Origin: Nereocystis luetkeana
Lineage: Eukaryota; Sar; Phaeophyceae; Laminariales; Laminariaceae
Reading direction: 5' to 3'
Length of the DNA stretch: 64,000 bases
NCBI GenBank assembly: GCA_031213475.1
Contig: JARUPZ010000005.1
Coordinates: forward strand, 3,945,732-4,009,731
Positions 51,342 through 63,823 of this stretch are shown in pieces; the first letter of the stretch is position 1; the number at the start of each line of letters is the position of its first letter. The notes below the pieces were generated by a model. It did not search any database, was not told the DNA's origin, and saw only the letters and a program-made list of their open reading frames with translations. The position numbers and the translations under genes are program-made.

Positions 51342-52727
51342 CGGGGCGCCCCCTCACTGCACCTGGGCTGGTGAGCACCGCGGCTGCCGCAGAGGAGACG
51401 CGAGAGAGTACGCAGCGTGGGGCGAAATCATGCGCCCAGCGAGCGGCAACGTGAGATCTAGGCACAGGTGTAATGTTCCGAGACATTTGCGAGGTAAAAA
51501 CGACCATCAGATGGGAAGTGCAAGCGACATCTACAAAGTGACGGTGGCTGGATTGGCCTGCTTTTTGGCGGGAGAGGGAATGTCGGAAGCATGAAGAGGG
51601 CCCCGTAGCCACCCACCCACCCACCCACCCACCAATGAAGCTGTTCGGCATAGAATAGCTTCAGGCTCACAACCACCAGTGTACGAATTGCAATCCACAA
51701 AGTAAAGGTCTACTCCGCTTGTATCCCCTTCAAGTGCAACCAAGACAGCTCAAGCGCGACAGGCGCAATGGGCGCGGCAGCCATGCCATCCGTGGCCGAT
51801 TGCGAAGCGAGCTGAGCGAGATCGCCTGCCCGCCTACTGTCCATGAAAAACATGTGCTCGTTTGAAGGCTGTACCGCAGCCGAAAAGTAGGCTGTCACTT
51901 CTTGAGCTCTGCTGAAGCTCATCAAAACTCTGGAGAGCTGCAAACATATGATTTGAACCTAGGTGTCAGCGACTACCTAGCACGTTGCTCACCTAGCGCC
52001 TGTGGAGCTCTACCCCACGATGACAGAGGGCGTAAACGCGTAAACTGCAGTGGAGTGGGGCGTTGCAAATTGTCTGGGTTGAAGGCGTTTTTATTAACCG
52101 TCCCCGCCCCCCGTATCGACATCCATCCACAAAAAACCGTTTTCACTCTCTGCTGGACTGCTGTGGAAAAAAAGAAAAAAACGGTTGTTTCGTACCCTCG
52201 ATAAATATCTTATCGATATCTTTTGACAGCGGGTTTTTGGTCGACACTTCTTCGGAAGTACTCGGGGGAGGAGGCGGAGGCGGAGGACTGGGCATTTGCG
52301 GGGGGAGGTGGCTGGCTCACGGGCAAAGGGAATGACGGCAGCAGTATGTAGGGGGTGGGATAGGAGAAGGCAGATAAAGCTTCAGAGGAAGCAAGACGGC
52401 AGCAGGGAGGCTCCGCCCCGCACGATAGCCGCACGATAGCAGTGCGTACTCGTACGAGCCTCGTACGATGTACCAGGTATCTGGTATGGATCAGCAACAG
52501 CAGCAAAACCGCGCGGCCTTCTGTGTCGAAAAATACCAGTACGCGTATTATGTACCAGGTATCTGGTACGTACGTTCCTGGTAGAAGTTACGAATCAGCC
52601 ATTTTTATACGGACAGCGGGTTTTTGGTCGATGCTTTTCTCAGGTACCTGGTACCTGGTACAGCAGCAGCACAAGTATTACTATTAATACTGTTGTAGTA
52701 ACAACTGCTATACTACTATGATAATAT

Positions 52728-52732
52728 TACTA

Positions 52733-52801
<69 letters not shown>

Positions 52802-52812
52802 TTAATACTACT
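52728..52812. repeat. CTA microsatellite
   Basis: More than 20 ACT/CTA triplets run in a row, ending at a copy of the ATTAAT palindrome. Confidence 0.9.
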
Positions 52813-53485
52813 GTGTAGTACATACCAGGACAGCAGCAGTAGTAGGGGGGGCGGACTGGGCCCTTGCGGAGGGAGGTGGCTGTGGGTCAGGGGTGAAGGA
52901 AGCAAGTGACAGTACTGGTACTTTGTGTACTGCTGTAGACGTATGCTGGAGGAGGGGTAGAAGAAGGTAGAGCTTCAGAGGAAGCAAGACGGCGGGGAGG
53001 CCCTCCCTGTGGGACACCCGATAGCAGCATCCATGGACGGAGCATCACCGCACGACCTTCTGTGCTTTGAAGCAAATGTTCTATGTTATGCGCGTAGCAG
53101 TTAGTTACAAACCAGCCATTTTCACTGGCAGCGGGTTTTTTATAGATACGAGTACTTCTTCGGGAGTGGTCTGGGGGGGGGGGGGCTGGACCCTTGCGGG
53201 GGGAGGTGGCTGAGTCAAGGGCAAAGGGGGTAACGGTTGTACTACAAACACATAGTACAGCAGCAGTAATAGTATGTTCGGGGGAAGCGGTGGGGGGGGG
53301 GGGGGGGTATAGAGTGACACAGGGAGCAAGGTGGTATCGTGATGCTTTTTTGGTACGTCCGATGACAGCAGTTACTAGTATGTGACCAGCAACAACAGTA
53401 GTTACACCGCACGACCTTCTGCGCGTTGGAATGTGCGCGTAACCTTGGGGGGAAGTACATTCAATACTATTGTTCAATTTCGCAA

Positions 53486-53785
53486 CATGCCGTGGCACCA
53501 AGCTGCGGGAAAACTTTCCACGGCATCTTCCACGGCATACAACGGAACCTTCCGCGGACCTCCACAGCATACTATGGAATCCTAACCTTAACCCTAACCT
53601 AGGTGCCGTGGACATTGAGATACCGTGGCGGTTGCCATGACATGCCGTGGGCTTGCCATGGTACCACCCATGGCATGCCGGGCACCCCTCACGGCGTGCC
53701 ATTTAACCCTATGTCACGGTATGGGATGCCGTGGGGATGCCATGGTAGGCCATGAGTGGTACAATGGCAATGCCACTGCATACCC
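53486..53785. repeat. CATGCCGTGG palindrome cluster with telomere-like motif
   Basis: Repeated CCATGG, CCGTGG and CATGCC words resemble the 13.6 kb cluster. Inside it at 53582-53604 is CCTAACCTTAACCCTAACCT, a short TTAGGG-type telomere-like stretch. Confidence 0.75.
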
Positions 53786-54149
53786 ACGAAAAAGTTAAAG
53801 TGGTGTAGAACCCTGGTAGCGCCCAATCCATTTAGCTGATTGCTCGTCATACTCCCCGTACGTACATATTATATATCTACGACGACTACGACTGACTGTA
53901 GTAACAGGTGCTTACATACTATACGGACATCAGCAGTAGACGTTCTTCGTCCGGTAACCGGCTCAAAAGAAGAAGGCCTAAATTATGCCATTCGACTCGC
54001 GAGGTGTGAGAAACTCCAATATTCCAAACCAAAGCCCCCAATCGGACTGATCGCGAAGTTCAGGGCAAGGTCGTGCCAAAGTCCAAAATCAATCACCACA
54101 CCCCGACTGATTGCTCAGAAAGCTATGTACTTTAGAAGAGTATTGGGCA

Positions 54150-54475
54150 AGGGCAGGGTGGGGTAGGGAAGATAGGGTACCGCCTCGACAGAATGCCTCT
54201 CTTTGGGCGTTCGACTTGCTGAGTTTGAGAAGCTCCGAACTCCACTACTCGAGCAAACTGTTCGCTCGCGTAGTTAGGGTAGGGTAGAGTAAGCTCTACA
54301 CTCCTGTTAGGAGAGTTTGAGTAGGGTAGGGTACCGCTTCGACAGAATGTCTCTCTCTGTGGTTGACCGTTCGACTTGCTGAGTTTCAAAATCCACAAAC
54401 TCCAAATAGCTGAATCACCTCTCACACTGTTTAGAGAGTTAGGGTAGGGTATGGTACTGTAGGGCAGGGTAAGGC
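54150..54475. repeat. Tandem repeat of about 155 bases
   Basis: Two units share GTACCGCCTCGACAGAATG, GTTCGACTTGCTGAGTTT and TTAGGGTAGGGTA. A weaker third unit precedes them (from about 53985). Confidence 0.7.
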
Positions 54476-54499
54476 AGGGAACTGTGAACATACCGATTA

Positions 54500-54730
54500 A
54501 CAACATGTCAACCAGATGCGTTCAAAAGGTCCCGACGTTCTCCAGGGAGAGAATACTTTCGAGATATAACTCTCAACCGATGCATTCCAAAGATCCCGCC
54601 AGGGATTGAGAGACGATTTTTGTCAAACGACGCATCCAAATATCCCGCCGTTCCTAGTGCGGGGGGAACGCCTGAGATCAGCCAGTCAACCGATGCACCC
54701 CAAAGGTCCCGCCGCTTTTAGGAGGAAGGA
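54500..54730. repeat. Tandem repeat of about 55-70 bases
   Basis: Four degenerate units share GTCAACCGATGCATCC and AAAGGTCCCGCCG followed by a purine-rich AGGGAG stretch. Confidence 0.65.
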
Positions 54731-56140
54731 AAAGGGAAGGTATCAAATAACGCTGACGAAAATTGCCGGGGACATAATTTACAGTCTCACTATCAATAGG
54801 TACCTAACCTGTTCACGATGCCCAGGATAAGCCTTGTGTGAGTATATGCCTTCACATGGCCTGCTCTTTGAAAGTGGGCAAACACACAGAGACCGCCGAA
54901 CTGAGACCTACCTACGAGCTGGTTCAAGCCTATCACCTCGAATGGTGTCCACCACCAATGCCGATCGCAATATCTACTCGAACTCCAGATAGGGAGTATC
55001 ATACTGACTGCCTTGAACAGCGGCAGAGGGTGATACAATCAGTTTTTTTCTTGAGGTTCTAGAGCTGGCACTCGCGGCGAAAAAGTGTCCCGATCAACCA
55101 TAGGCCTTCGAACGGTCAAAAATCGTACGCGTTTCCGTAGGAAGAAACGTTAAAAAAACAAAGTGTGGACGAACCGGTTCCAGGTACTCCAAAGCATATC
55201 TGTAAAAGTTTCGCGCAAATACTCCGAGAACTGACTCCGTAGGATCAATTTCCATTCATATTTTACGCCAAAAGTTTATCCTATTCTGAAACTGAGTAAT
55301 TACAAGGGCAACGTCATATTGTTTGCACTTTTAGCGCACATAAGTTCAAACGTCCATCCACGCCGTATTTCGGAGATAAGAACCTGAAATTTGGCACACG
55401 TGTTCTATGAACCCTTGCCAAGCCGTTGACGAGTGTTTGTTTTCTCGTTTTCGTCCGCAGGAAATATTGGGTGTCTTCAACCCAACTATGCCAAAAAATG
55501 CAAAACCGAAGATATCTGGTGAAAAAAGAAAACACCCCATTCGGTAACGTGTTGGCAGGCGTTTGCCGAACACGTGTGCCAAATTTCAGGCCCTATCTCC
55601 AAAAAACGGCGTGGGCATTGGAGGGTGAACTCTATTTGGGGTAGTAGACCTGAACCAGTCTGTAGCGCTGACCCATTGACACGCCACGCCGGCGGCAGAA
55701 GGGGGGGGGGGCAGGAGATAAACTTGAAGCGTGCGAGAAAGAACCCGACCAAGCCGTCATAATGATGCCTAGCGTTGCCTCATCGCAGCGCCACAACAGC
55801 CGATTGCAGAACTGCGGTATAAGAAAAACTATCACCCAAAACAAACATAGGAACTCGCTGGAAATCAAAAGCGGCGCGCACGGGTATAACATACACGCAT
55901 GAGCGCTCGCTTTCCCACGAAACAGGGCACTGCTGCACGCAGTGCCGGACGGTCCCCACTCAACCAAGGGTCACCGCCCCATGTTAACCTCCAAAGTAGC
56001 ACCCTTCCCTGTTCCATACCGTTCCCCACTATGGGCGAGAATACAAGGATCGTTCAGACAACAATAAGAAGACCAACCGGCCCTCATATAGACTTCGAGA
56101 GTGGAAATACCCAAGTAGTACACCGTGTGGGATGGGTTTT

Positions 56141-56314
56141 CCGGGGCTGTTCATGGGCCGGGTCAAATCTCGGAGGGGTCAGGTCGGGATCGTCGGGTTA
56201 TAGGGTGACTCTACCCAACCCGCGGGAGTTTGAAAACTTCCTGACCCGACCCGACCCGACCCAGCCCGTGAGTTTTCAAAAAGTTCCTGACCCGCGGCCC
56301 CATGGAGAGCACTG
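56141..56314. mobile_element. hAT-like GGGTCGGGT element, degenerate copy
   Basis: It begins CGGGGCTGTTCATGGGCCGG and ends CCCATGGAGAGCACTGG, with the same GACCCGACCC interior and a TTTGAAAACTTCCTGACCC segment as in the 11.4 kb copy. Confidence 0.65.
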
Positions 56315-56768
56315 GAATTTCGCAGTCGAATTTCTCAAAAAACAAGGACGGCGCACACACGACCATAAGCCGGAGGCCTGTATAGGAAATGCCTCGTTTC
56401 ACGGTAATTCCAACCCAGTAATAGTTGTCCCTCTACAGTGCAGGCTGAGTAGTGCCGGCTGTCCACTTATTCCTAGTGCCCGGTGGTATCGCTTGGCACC
56501 GATGAGATTCACCAGTGGTGTGGCAGTGGGCGGAGCAGTTAGTGCCGGTTGCCGCTGTATATAGTGCCGGTATTGTTGGCTGGCGCATACTTTTGCGGGC
56601 ACCAAAGAGGGACCACTACTGTCTGTCTACACATTCGCTCAGCGTTCGCACCCTCTCTCTCCGCGTCGTCCAAGAAAATCAGCCTTGGGAGATTCGTCCG
56701 AGGGTGTGTTACCTAGCGCGTCACCCTGATATACCAGTACGGTCTGTTTTTTTTAAAGAGTACCACCG

Positions 56769-59700
56769 TCACTGAGAATCGTCACACTCGTCTGTCTCCA
56801 TCCTGTCGTCGTCGGAATCGTCGTCGCAGCCCCGCCCCCCGCCCCTTCCGTTCGCTCTGCTGCCGCCGCTGCCGCCACCGTCACCCCCGCCGGCCTTGGC
56901 GAAAGAAGACAGCGTCGTTTGTCGTCCTGATGAGGTGTCTAGGCGAGGCGAGTGCTTGCTCTTCATTAAATCCAGCAACGTTTTGCTCTGCGCATGGGGC
57001 GGCGACAACAGGCCGGCAGGGATCGGGGTGGGCCGGTCGGTGGGTGGGTGGGTTGGTGAATGCCAAGACCGGAGGTGAACATTCTGAACCTCAGGTGACT
57101 GAGGGGGGATCAGCCAGATGGTTGATGCTTCGTATTTCGATGGAGAAACGCGTTCGTGGCAAATTCCTCGCGTTAGGATACAAAAAAAAATCGGCAATCG
57201 CCTTGCCTTCCCGCGACCTCGGCACCACCAATCGCGTGCAGGTGGTTGGTTATTCGGAACGTTCGTGGAACATTCCTCGTGCTATATATGGGAAAACCAA
57301 AAAATAGTGCGCTGCCTTAATTTTTCGCGACCCAATAACTGGTGACTGATGGCTTATAATCTACTAATGTTATTCGTGAGTGTTGAGGATTGATGGTTAG
57401 TGTGTATTGATGCTTCAAGACTATGCATACTGAGTGTTGATGTTTCATGAACTTAGTGAGTGCGGATTGGTGGTTGCCGCTTGAAGACTGATGCTTGCTG
57501 ACTGGTCGCTGAAATATGATAACGGTTCAGGATGAGGGGGAGGGGGGGGGGGGGGGGGGGGCGAAGGATGAAGGATGAAGCATGCATGGTAAAGTGCTGT
57601 CGAATGGTGACTTCATGTATGATGCCAACGCTGGCTGAAGCATGGCTGATGCTGACAAACGGCGAATTCCGATTGACTGAGCGGTCACTGCTGGCAAGCA
57701 GAACGATTGATGATTGAAGCTGAAGAGACCATTGACGGTCGAAAGAGATATCCCTTCCCACTGCGCGAAAACTCGATCCCACACAAACTCCAAGCAGTTT
57801 GTCCCCCGAAAACGTGGGTGGAGTTCTAGGCTCAATAACGATTATTGCTCGCAATTCTATCGGCACACATTTGGACGTTTTTAAGGGCATAAAAAAAGCA
57901 AAAACGGGCTTGCAGGGGCGGATTTTTCGAGCACGGTAGGCAGCAAAATTGGGGGGGGAGGGAAAGATACGAAACGTACATTTTTGCTCTCATTTTTCAT
58001 AAAAAAGCAGGATGTATTTATGCAATTTCTAAAGGGGCTTAACCCTTTTAGAACCCCAGTCTCGTTTTGGGGACAAATCATTCAAACTTCAAGTAGTTTG
58101 TGCCCAAAACGAGACTGCGGTTCTAAAGGGGCTTAAGCGAGAAAGCGGGTCGACATGGTCATGCGTCTGTAGAGGGCACAGCAGCTCACGCTGCCGTGGG
58201 CACGGCGGGCCGGTCGAGCTTACCGCCTATTCGACACCATGGTTGAGAGTTGACGAATGCTGGTGCGCACGGTAGTGAGTTGGGTGGACGGTGGATGGGT
58301 AATCGAGGACTCGAGCACAGACCGTACTCGCACTATCACAGTCGGCGAGCGATCTCTACGTACACACATCGGACAGACAGCCAATTCCCACGCTAGGCAC
58401 TGGCACAGTCTATGTATTGGCGGTAGTAATCTATTGATTGACCAGGCCAGTATACTCGTCGGTAGTTCTTTATCTCACATACGCCCAAGAAACACGTCCT
58501 ATTATAGTGTAGTTCTGAAAACCCACTAAATGCGTTCCGGCAGGAGAAAGCACGGAGGAAGACAGCATACTGCTGCAACCCAGTATACTGATTGATTTTG
58601 ACGACAACTAGTACAATCGCTACCGACTGAGTCAGCCAGTGCCAAGCCCTACCGATTCCCATTTTATTATCTAGATATTTCGGGGGCAGGTAGGTTCCCG
58701 ATCTGTATGACCTACCGATGTAGCTCATGTTGCTTCAGGGTGGGAGCCGGATATCTTGAATGATCCAGGACGCGTTCTTTTTCCCGGAGTACCGTATCAC
58801 ACTATCACACTGGGTGATAATATAACACACCCCACAGGACGAATTTCAGACCCCGTTTCCTCCAAACCATGGGGAGCACACAACGGAAATGGTGGCTTTG
58901 GAAAAACTTTCGTCGAGAAGGTTGCGCGGACGCATCGCTCGTCGTATTCAGTACGCCCTCCCCGTTATCGAGAAAACCAGCTCTCAAAATAGTCCGAGAG
59001 GGTGTGTTGTCTTGACCGTTTTACGGTACACATAACCTTCACAACATCTCACAATAACGGCAGGCTAGGATGTAGATGATCTATCGGTAGATGATCTATC
59101 TGTAGATGATCTAGATGACCTATCTGCATATCGTTTATCTGTAGATGATCTATCCGTAGATGACATATCTGTAGATGATTTATCTATTCGCCCGACGTGT
59201 GGAATCCTACCTGCACGGCGAGCTCACCTAGCAGCCGAGGCCAACCTCCACTACAACGACGCTGTGGCACTCATTGGCCAATCAGGGAATAGCCGAGCCC
59301 GCGAAAAAATCGAGAAGTAAAAAACACACACACACAACCACGCGTGTGCGGGAACACACGTGCGGGAAAAAAGAGCAGCGCGCGGCCTGGATGGATACAA
59401 GAAGGGGGACGAGCGAGCACGCGAAGCACTGAGTAAAAGAGAAACAAGCGCAAAAAAAAACGGGAATCATCGCGCGCGGCCCAGCGGGAACACTGATCGC
59501 ATACCAGGGTATTAATAACACCGTAAGACCAGCGCACGCGCGCGGTCGGCTCCGCGGGAAGACTGAGAGGACCGAAAAACAAACGGGAACAGGAACCACC
59601 ATTTTATGGCGACATCGGACGGTTACTACGGACACGTTTGGGCTTTCCGCTTCAGGAGGTGACACCAGGTAAACCTAGGGAACTACAGTGAGTATATCTC

Positions 59701-62700
59701 GTCTCTTCTAGTGGGGGCGGAGGTCAGATCAAAATCGGTCGTGCGCACATTTAACAGCGCGAGGCCCGGCGGGAATTGCGTCGCCCCGGCGCTACCTGGG
59801 TACGGGTCCCTCTCCCCGACCCTCACCGTCTGCACGCTATCTTGCATGTCGCTATAAATCGCACCAGATGTGGGTTTTATTTAGTATAGCCATACTAAAA
59901 TACCATCCAACAAAAATATACGGGTTGTACCCTGGTATTTATATAGTATGTCATACCAAACGCCATACAACCCCAAAAAGGTACCTTGATGATCAATCAA
60001 CCAACCACGGAAAGGCTGACAACACTAAAAAAAAGCAAAAAAAACAAATAAAATCAGATCTCTGCCGACCCTCACCATCTGCACGCTGTCCTGCATGACA
60101 TCCGTCAACTTCTTGTTGAGGGCGTCCAGCGTCAAAATCAGTTCCTTGGCCTGGTTCTTCCCCGGCTCTTCACCCCGAGAGACCACCACGATGGAGGCCG
60201 CCAGCTCGTTCGCGAGGGCCACCACGACGTACTGCCGCTCGTACCCTTCCCGGCTATCGTCCTGAAGGAAAAGAGCCGTGTACGGTGTTGTTCGCTCGCA
60301 AGGTGATACGGGATGGTACAACACCACAGCTCGTCGGTAACCGCTTCCCTTGCGGGCTGGTACTGCCGTGCGCACGCACTATTTCGTACTTGTTCGTTTC
60401 CTCCCATCGAGGTGCGTTTCTGCTGCAGCCCGTTTTGTGACCACAGGCAGGATTTCAAGGAAATGAGCTACGTAATGTGAGAGCATCATCATCACCATGA
60501 CGGAGGGGAGGAGGGGGGGGGGGTATAGGGGGAGGGGGGGGGAAGGGGTACTCTTTGTCACGCATGGTCGTAGTTCGCATGGAGCGGAGCCTCTTGGCCG
60601 AGGAAGTACCCGGTATTCCACTTACATACCCACATTACTACGGGGGACCATAGTAAATAGGACCAAATATTGTTAGTAAAAATGGCGAAATATGAAGGTT
60701 TTTGTTGGTACCGTAGGTCCTACTTACTATGGACCCCCGTAATAGTAGGCCATGGGATGCAGTGGTCGACTGCAGTCCCGTGTGGGGGACAAATCACTTG
60801 AAAATTGACCGGCGTGTCTAAAACGGCACTGCAGTCCTAAAAGGGTCAAGCCTACATAGAGATACATTGAAAACACGTGGAGGCCAAGCGATTTCTTCGT
60901 CGAGTCGGCCTTGCATCAGTACGTGCGGGATCCTTGAACTTCGAATTACCTCGAACTACTGTACCTCGAGAGGATATGCGCTGTCATCGTTTCGAGGCGT
61001 CTTTCAATTACCATCGACCTCTCGCCACCCCTCGCCTTTGCTTCTCCAATTGCTTGCCTGGCCGGCGACGCCGCGCGCCCGCGCGCCGAGAGGGGCAGGC
61101 TAAAACATGTTCTCAAATTCAGTCTTGACTCACCACAAGTATCGAACTATTCAAGCGAGGAGGCTCATAAAAAATATCTGGGCGGGTACTACCCCGTCAA
61201 CCCACATAAGCAGCGGTCCCCCAGAGTTGCCGATTGCCGGAGTCGTGCCGATACTTTCGGCTGGCACAGTTTTTTCATTTCCATACTCAAACCTATATAT
61301 TCCCCAATCCGGAGAGGTGACGGTTGCCGCAGCAGTGCCGTTTTTTTTCAGGCTGTCACATACCGGCACCGCTCAGGGATTACTACGTCCTGTGTACCTT
61401 TAAGAGCGCTTTGAGTTCACACAGAGTAGGGTGGCATCTTTTGTTTCAGCGCTCGTTTTCTCTTTACAGCGGTAAAAGGGTGCTAAAGTCGAGCATTGTT
61501 TTTCCGGATGGCTCTCTCTCTCGATCATATATTTCGGAAAACGCCTCCTTGGTACGGCACTGGCAACCTTCCCGTTCCAGAAAAACCGAGCACTGAAAAG
61601 ACGATGACCCTTGTGCGTAGTCAACGCTTTTTACGGTGCTTTCCGTGAACAGACGAGTCGTGGGTACTACGCACGTCTAGTAGATTGCCCTCATTGGCCA
61701 GGAACACGCGCAACGTCTGCTGATTGCGCGCGCACCCACACCTTTCAACACATCGCGGTGATTTCAACACCACCGCGACAAGTCAAAACCGAAACGAGCC
61801 AGAATCGCGACAAGCAGAAACCATCGCGATACGCCGACACCACGATAAAAATCAAGGTCACGATCAGTCAATCTCGCGAAACGGTTGCGGCTCTTACATC
61901 CAGCATGCGCAACATGCGAAAACCTTGCACATCGCGACAATAAGCCGGCAACGTGACGAATCCACACCACCACGATCAGCCAACATTCACGATACAGCCG
62001 AAAACGTTCGCGAAAAAAAAAATGGCGACTCTGTTTACACCCAGTACCCTGCCTTTGTTGCCCAGCAGCACACACGCAACATGCGAGCGCCCGAGCCCTA
62101 CCCTACAACCGCGATAAATTGAAGCTCTCGTGATAACTCAACACAGACCGCCATGAAAGCCGAGAAAGCGCGACAAGTCAACACGACGTGTCACGACGAC
62201 AAGCCAGCATCGCGAGAATTCAACCATCAACGCGACAAGTAAACACCACCACAACAAGCCAACATCGCGATAATAAGCCAACACCGCGACAAGTCAGCAC
62301 CACCACGATAAAGGCCAACATCGCGACAACAGTTGACACAAAAATAAAAAACAATCAACGTCGCAAAAAAAAAAACGCGGCTCTTACATCCAGAAGATTG
62401 TCCTCGTCATCCAAAAGCACGCGTAGCGCCTTGATGGCACGCCCAATCCCCTCTGACAGGTCATCCTGTAAAGCCGTACATGGGACAGACAGATCAGATC
62501 CCCTCCAATTCACTCATCGGTCAGATTAGATCCCGCACTAAAAAAATCAGACATATCAGATCCCGCAAATCACAAATCGGCCAGATCAGATTCCCTCCGT
62601 TTCACCCATCGGTCAGATTCCGCATTTAAAAAACCAAACAGATCAGAGCACGCTTTTCACACATAGGTCAGACCAGATCCCGACTTAAAAAATCGGACAG

Positions 62701-63786
62701 CTCAGATCTCGCATTTCACAAATCGGTCAGGTCAGACCCCCAAATCACAAATCGGACAGATCAGATCCCATTGGGTTTATTCATCGGACAGAGCAGATCC
62801 CCATTTCACACATCGGACAGATCAGATCCCCTCCAATTCACTCATCGGTCAGATTAGATCCTGCACTAAAAAAATCAGACATATCAGATCCCACACATAT
62901 TCATAGGGCCGATCAGATCCCGCATTTCACGAATCGGCCAGATTAGATCCTCATTTAAAAAACCGGACAGATCAGATCCCCCTTTCAAAAACCGGACAGA
63001 CCAGATCCCCATTTCACACATCGAACAGATCAGATCCCCTCCGTTTCACTCATCGATCAGATCAGATCTCGCATTTCAAACATCAGACAGATCAGATCCC
63101 TCATCTCACACATAGGTCAGATCAGATCCCGATTGAAAAATCGGACGGCTCAGATCCAGCCTTTCACATGGGTCAGATGAGACCCCCAAATCACAAATCG
63201 GACAGATCATATCCCCATTTCAAAATCGGAAACATCAGATCCCGCAAATCACATACCGGACCAGGAAGTGTGCTGCGTCATAGGGTTAAGCACCCCTTTT
63301 TACCCCAGGACGGTGCTGTGGTAAGGGTACGAGCGCCTATTTTTACCCCAGGAAGGTACTGCGGTATTGGGGTAAGCACCTATTTTTATCCCAGGACGGT
63401 CCTGAAAGGGTTAAAAAGGGGCTGCCTCCTTGTGAGTGTAGTGGGAAGGGAAGCGGGAGAAGAGCCTACTTAGTTATCCCGGATTTGAGTTTCGACTATT
63501 ACGACTACAACATGGAGCAGGAGCAAGACAGGCGAAGATAATAAATGGGAAACAAACAAAAAAAGAAAGAAAGAAAGTGGTGAATCAACCCTCCATCCCT
63601 CGGTACTCCTCCTCCTCCTCCTCCTCCCCATCCTCCTCCTCCTCCTCCTCCTCCTCCTCCTTCCCCTCCTCCTCCTCGTGCTCACCTCCCCAGCATACGA
63701 AGTCCCCGCCAGGAACCGTTCCTTCAGAAGCCGGTGGCACACCTGGTACCGCAGCGATAACGCCTCTCCCCTAACCCCGCTGTCGT

Positions 63787-63823
<37 letters not shown>

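Larger units (their letters stand above)
51342..56768. other. Gene-free, repeat-rich region upstream of UTP10
   Basis: I see no convincing exon in these 5.4 kb. The region must hold the UTP10 promoter, but no clear core element is visible. It contains a CTA microsatellite (52728-52812), poly(G) runs near 53170 and 53290, a CCATGG/CCGTGG palindrome cluster (53486-53785), two sets of tandem repeats (54150-54730) and an hAT-like element (56141-56314). Confidence 0.55.

Noticed and set aside
52718..52909. Poly-Leu or poly-Ser reading frames
   Set aside because: These are translations of the CTA microsatellite.
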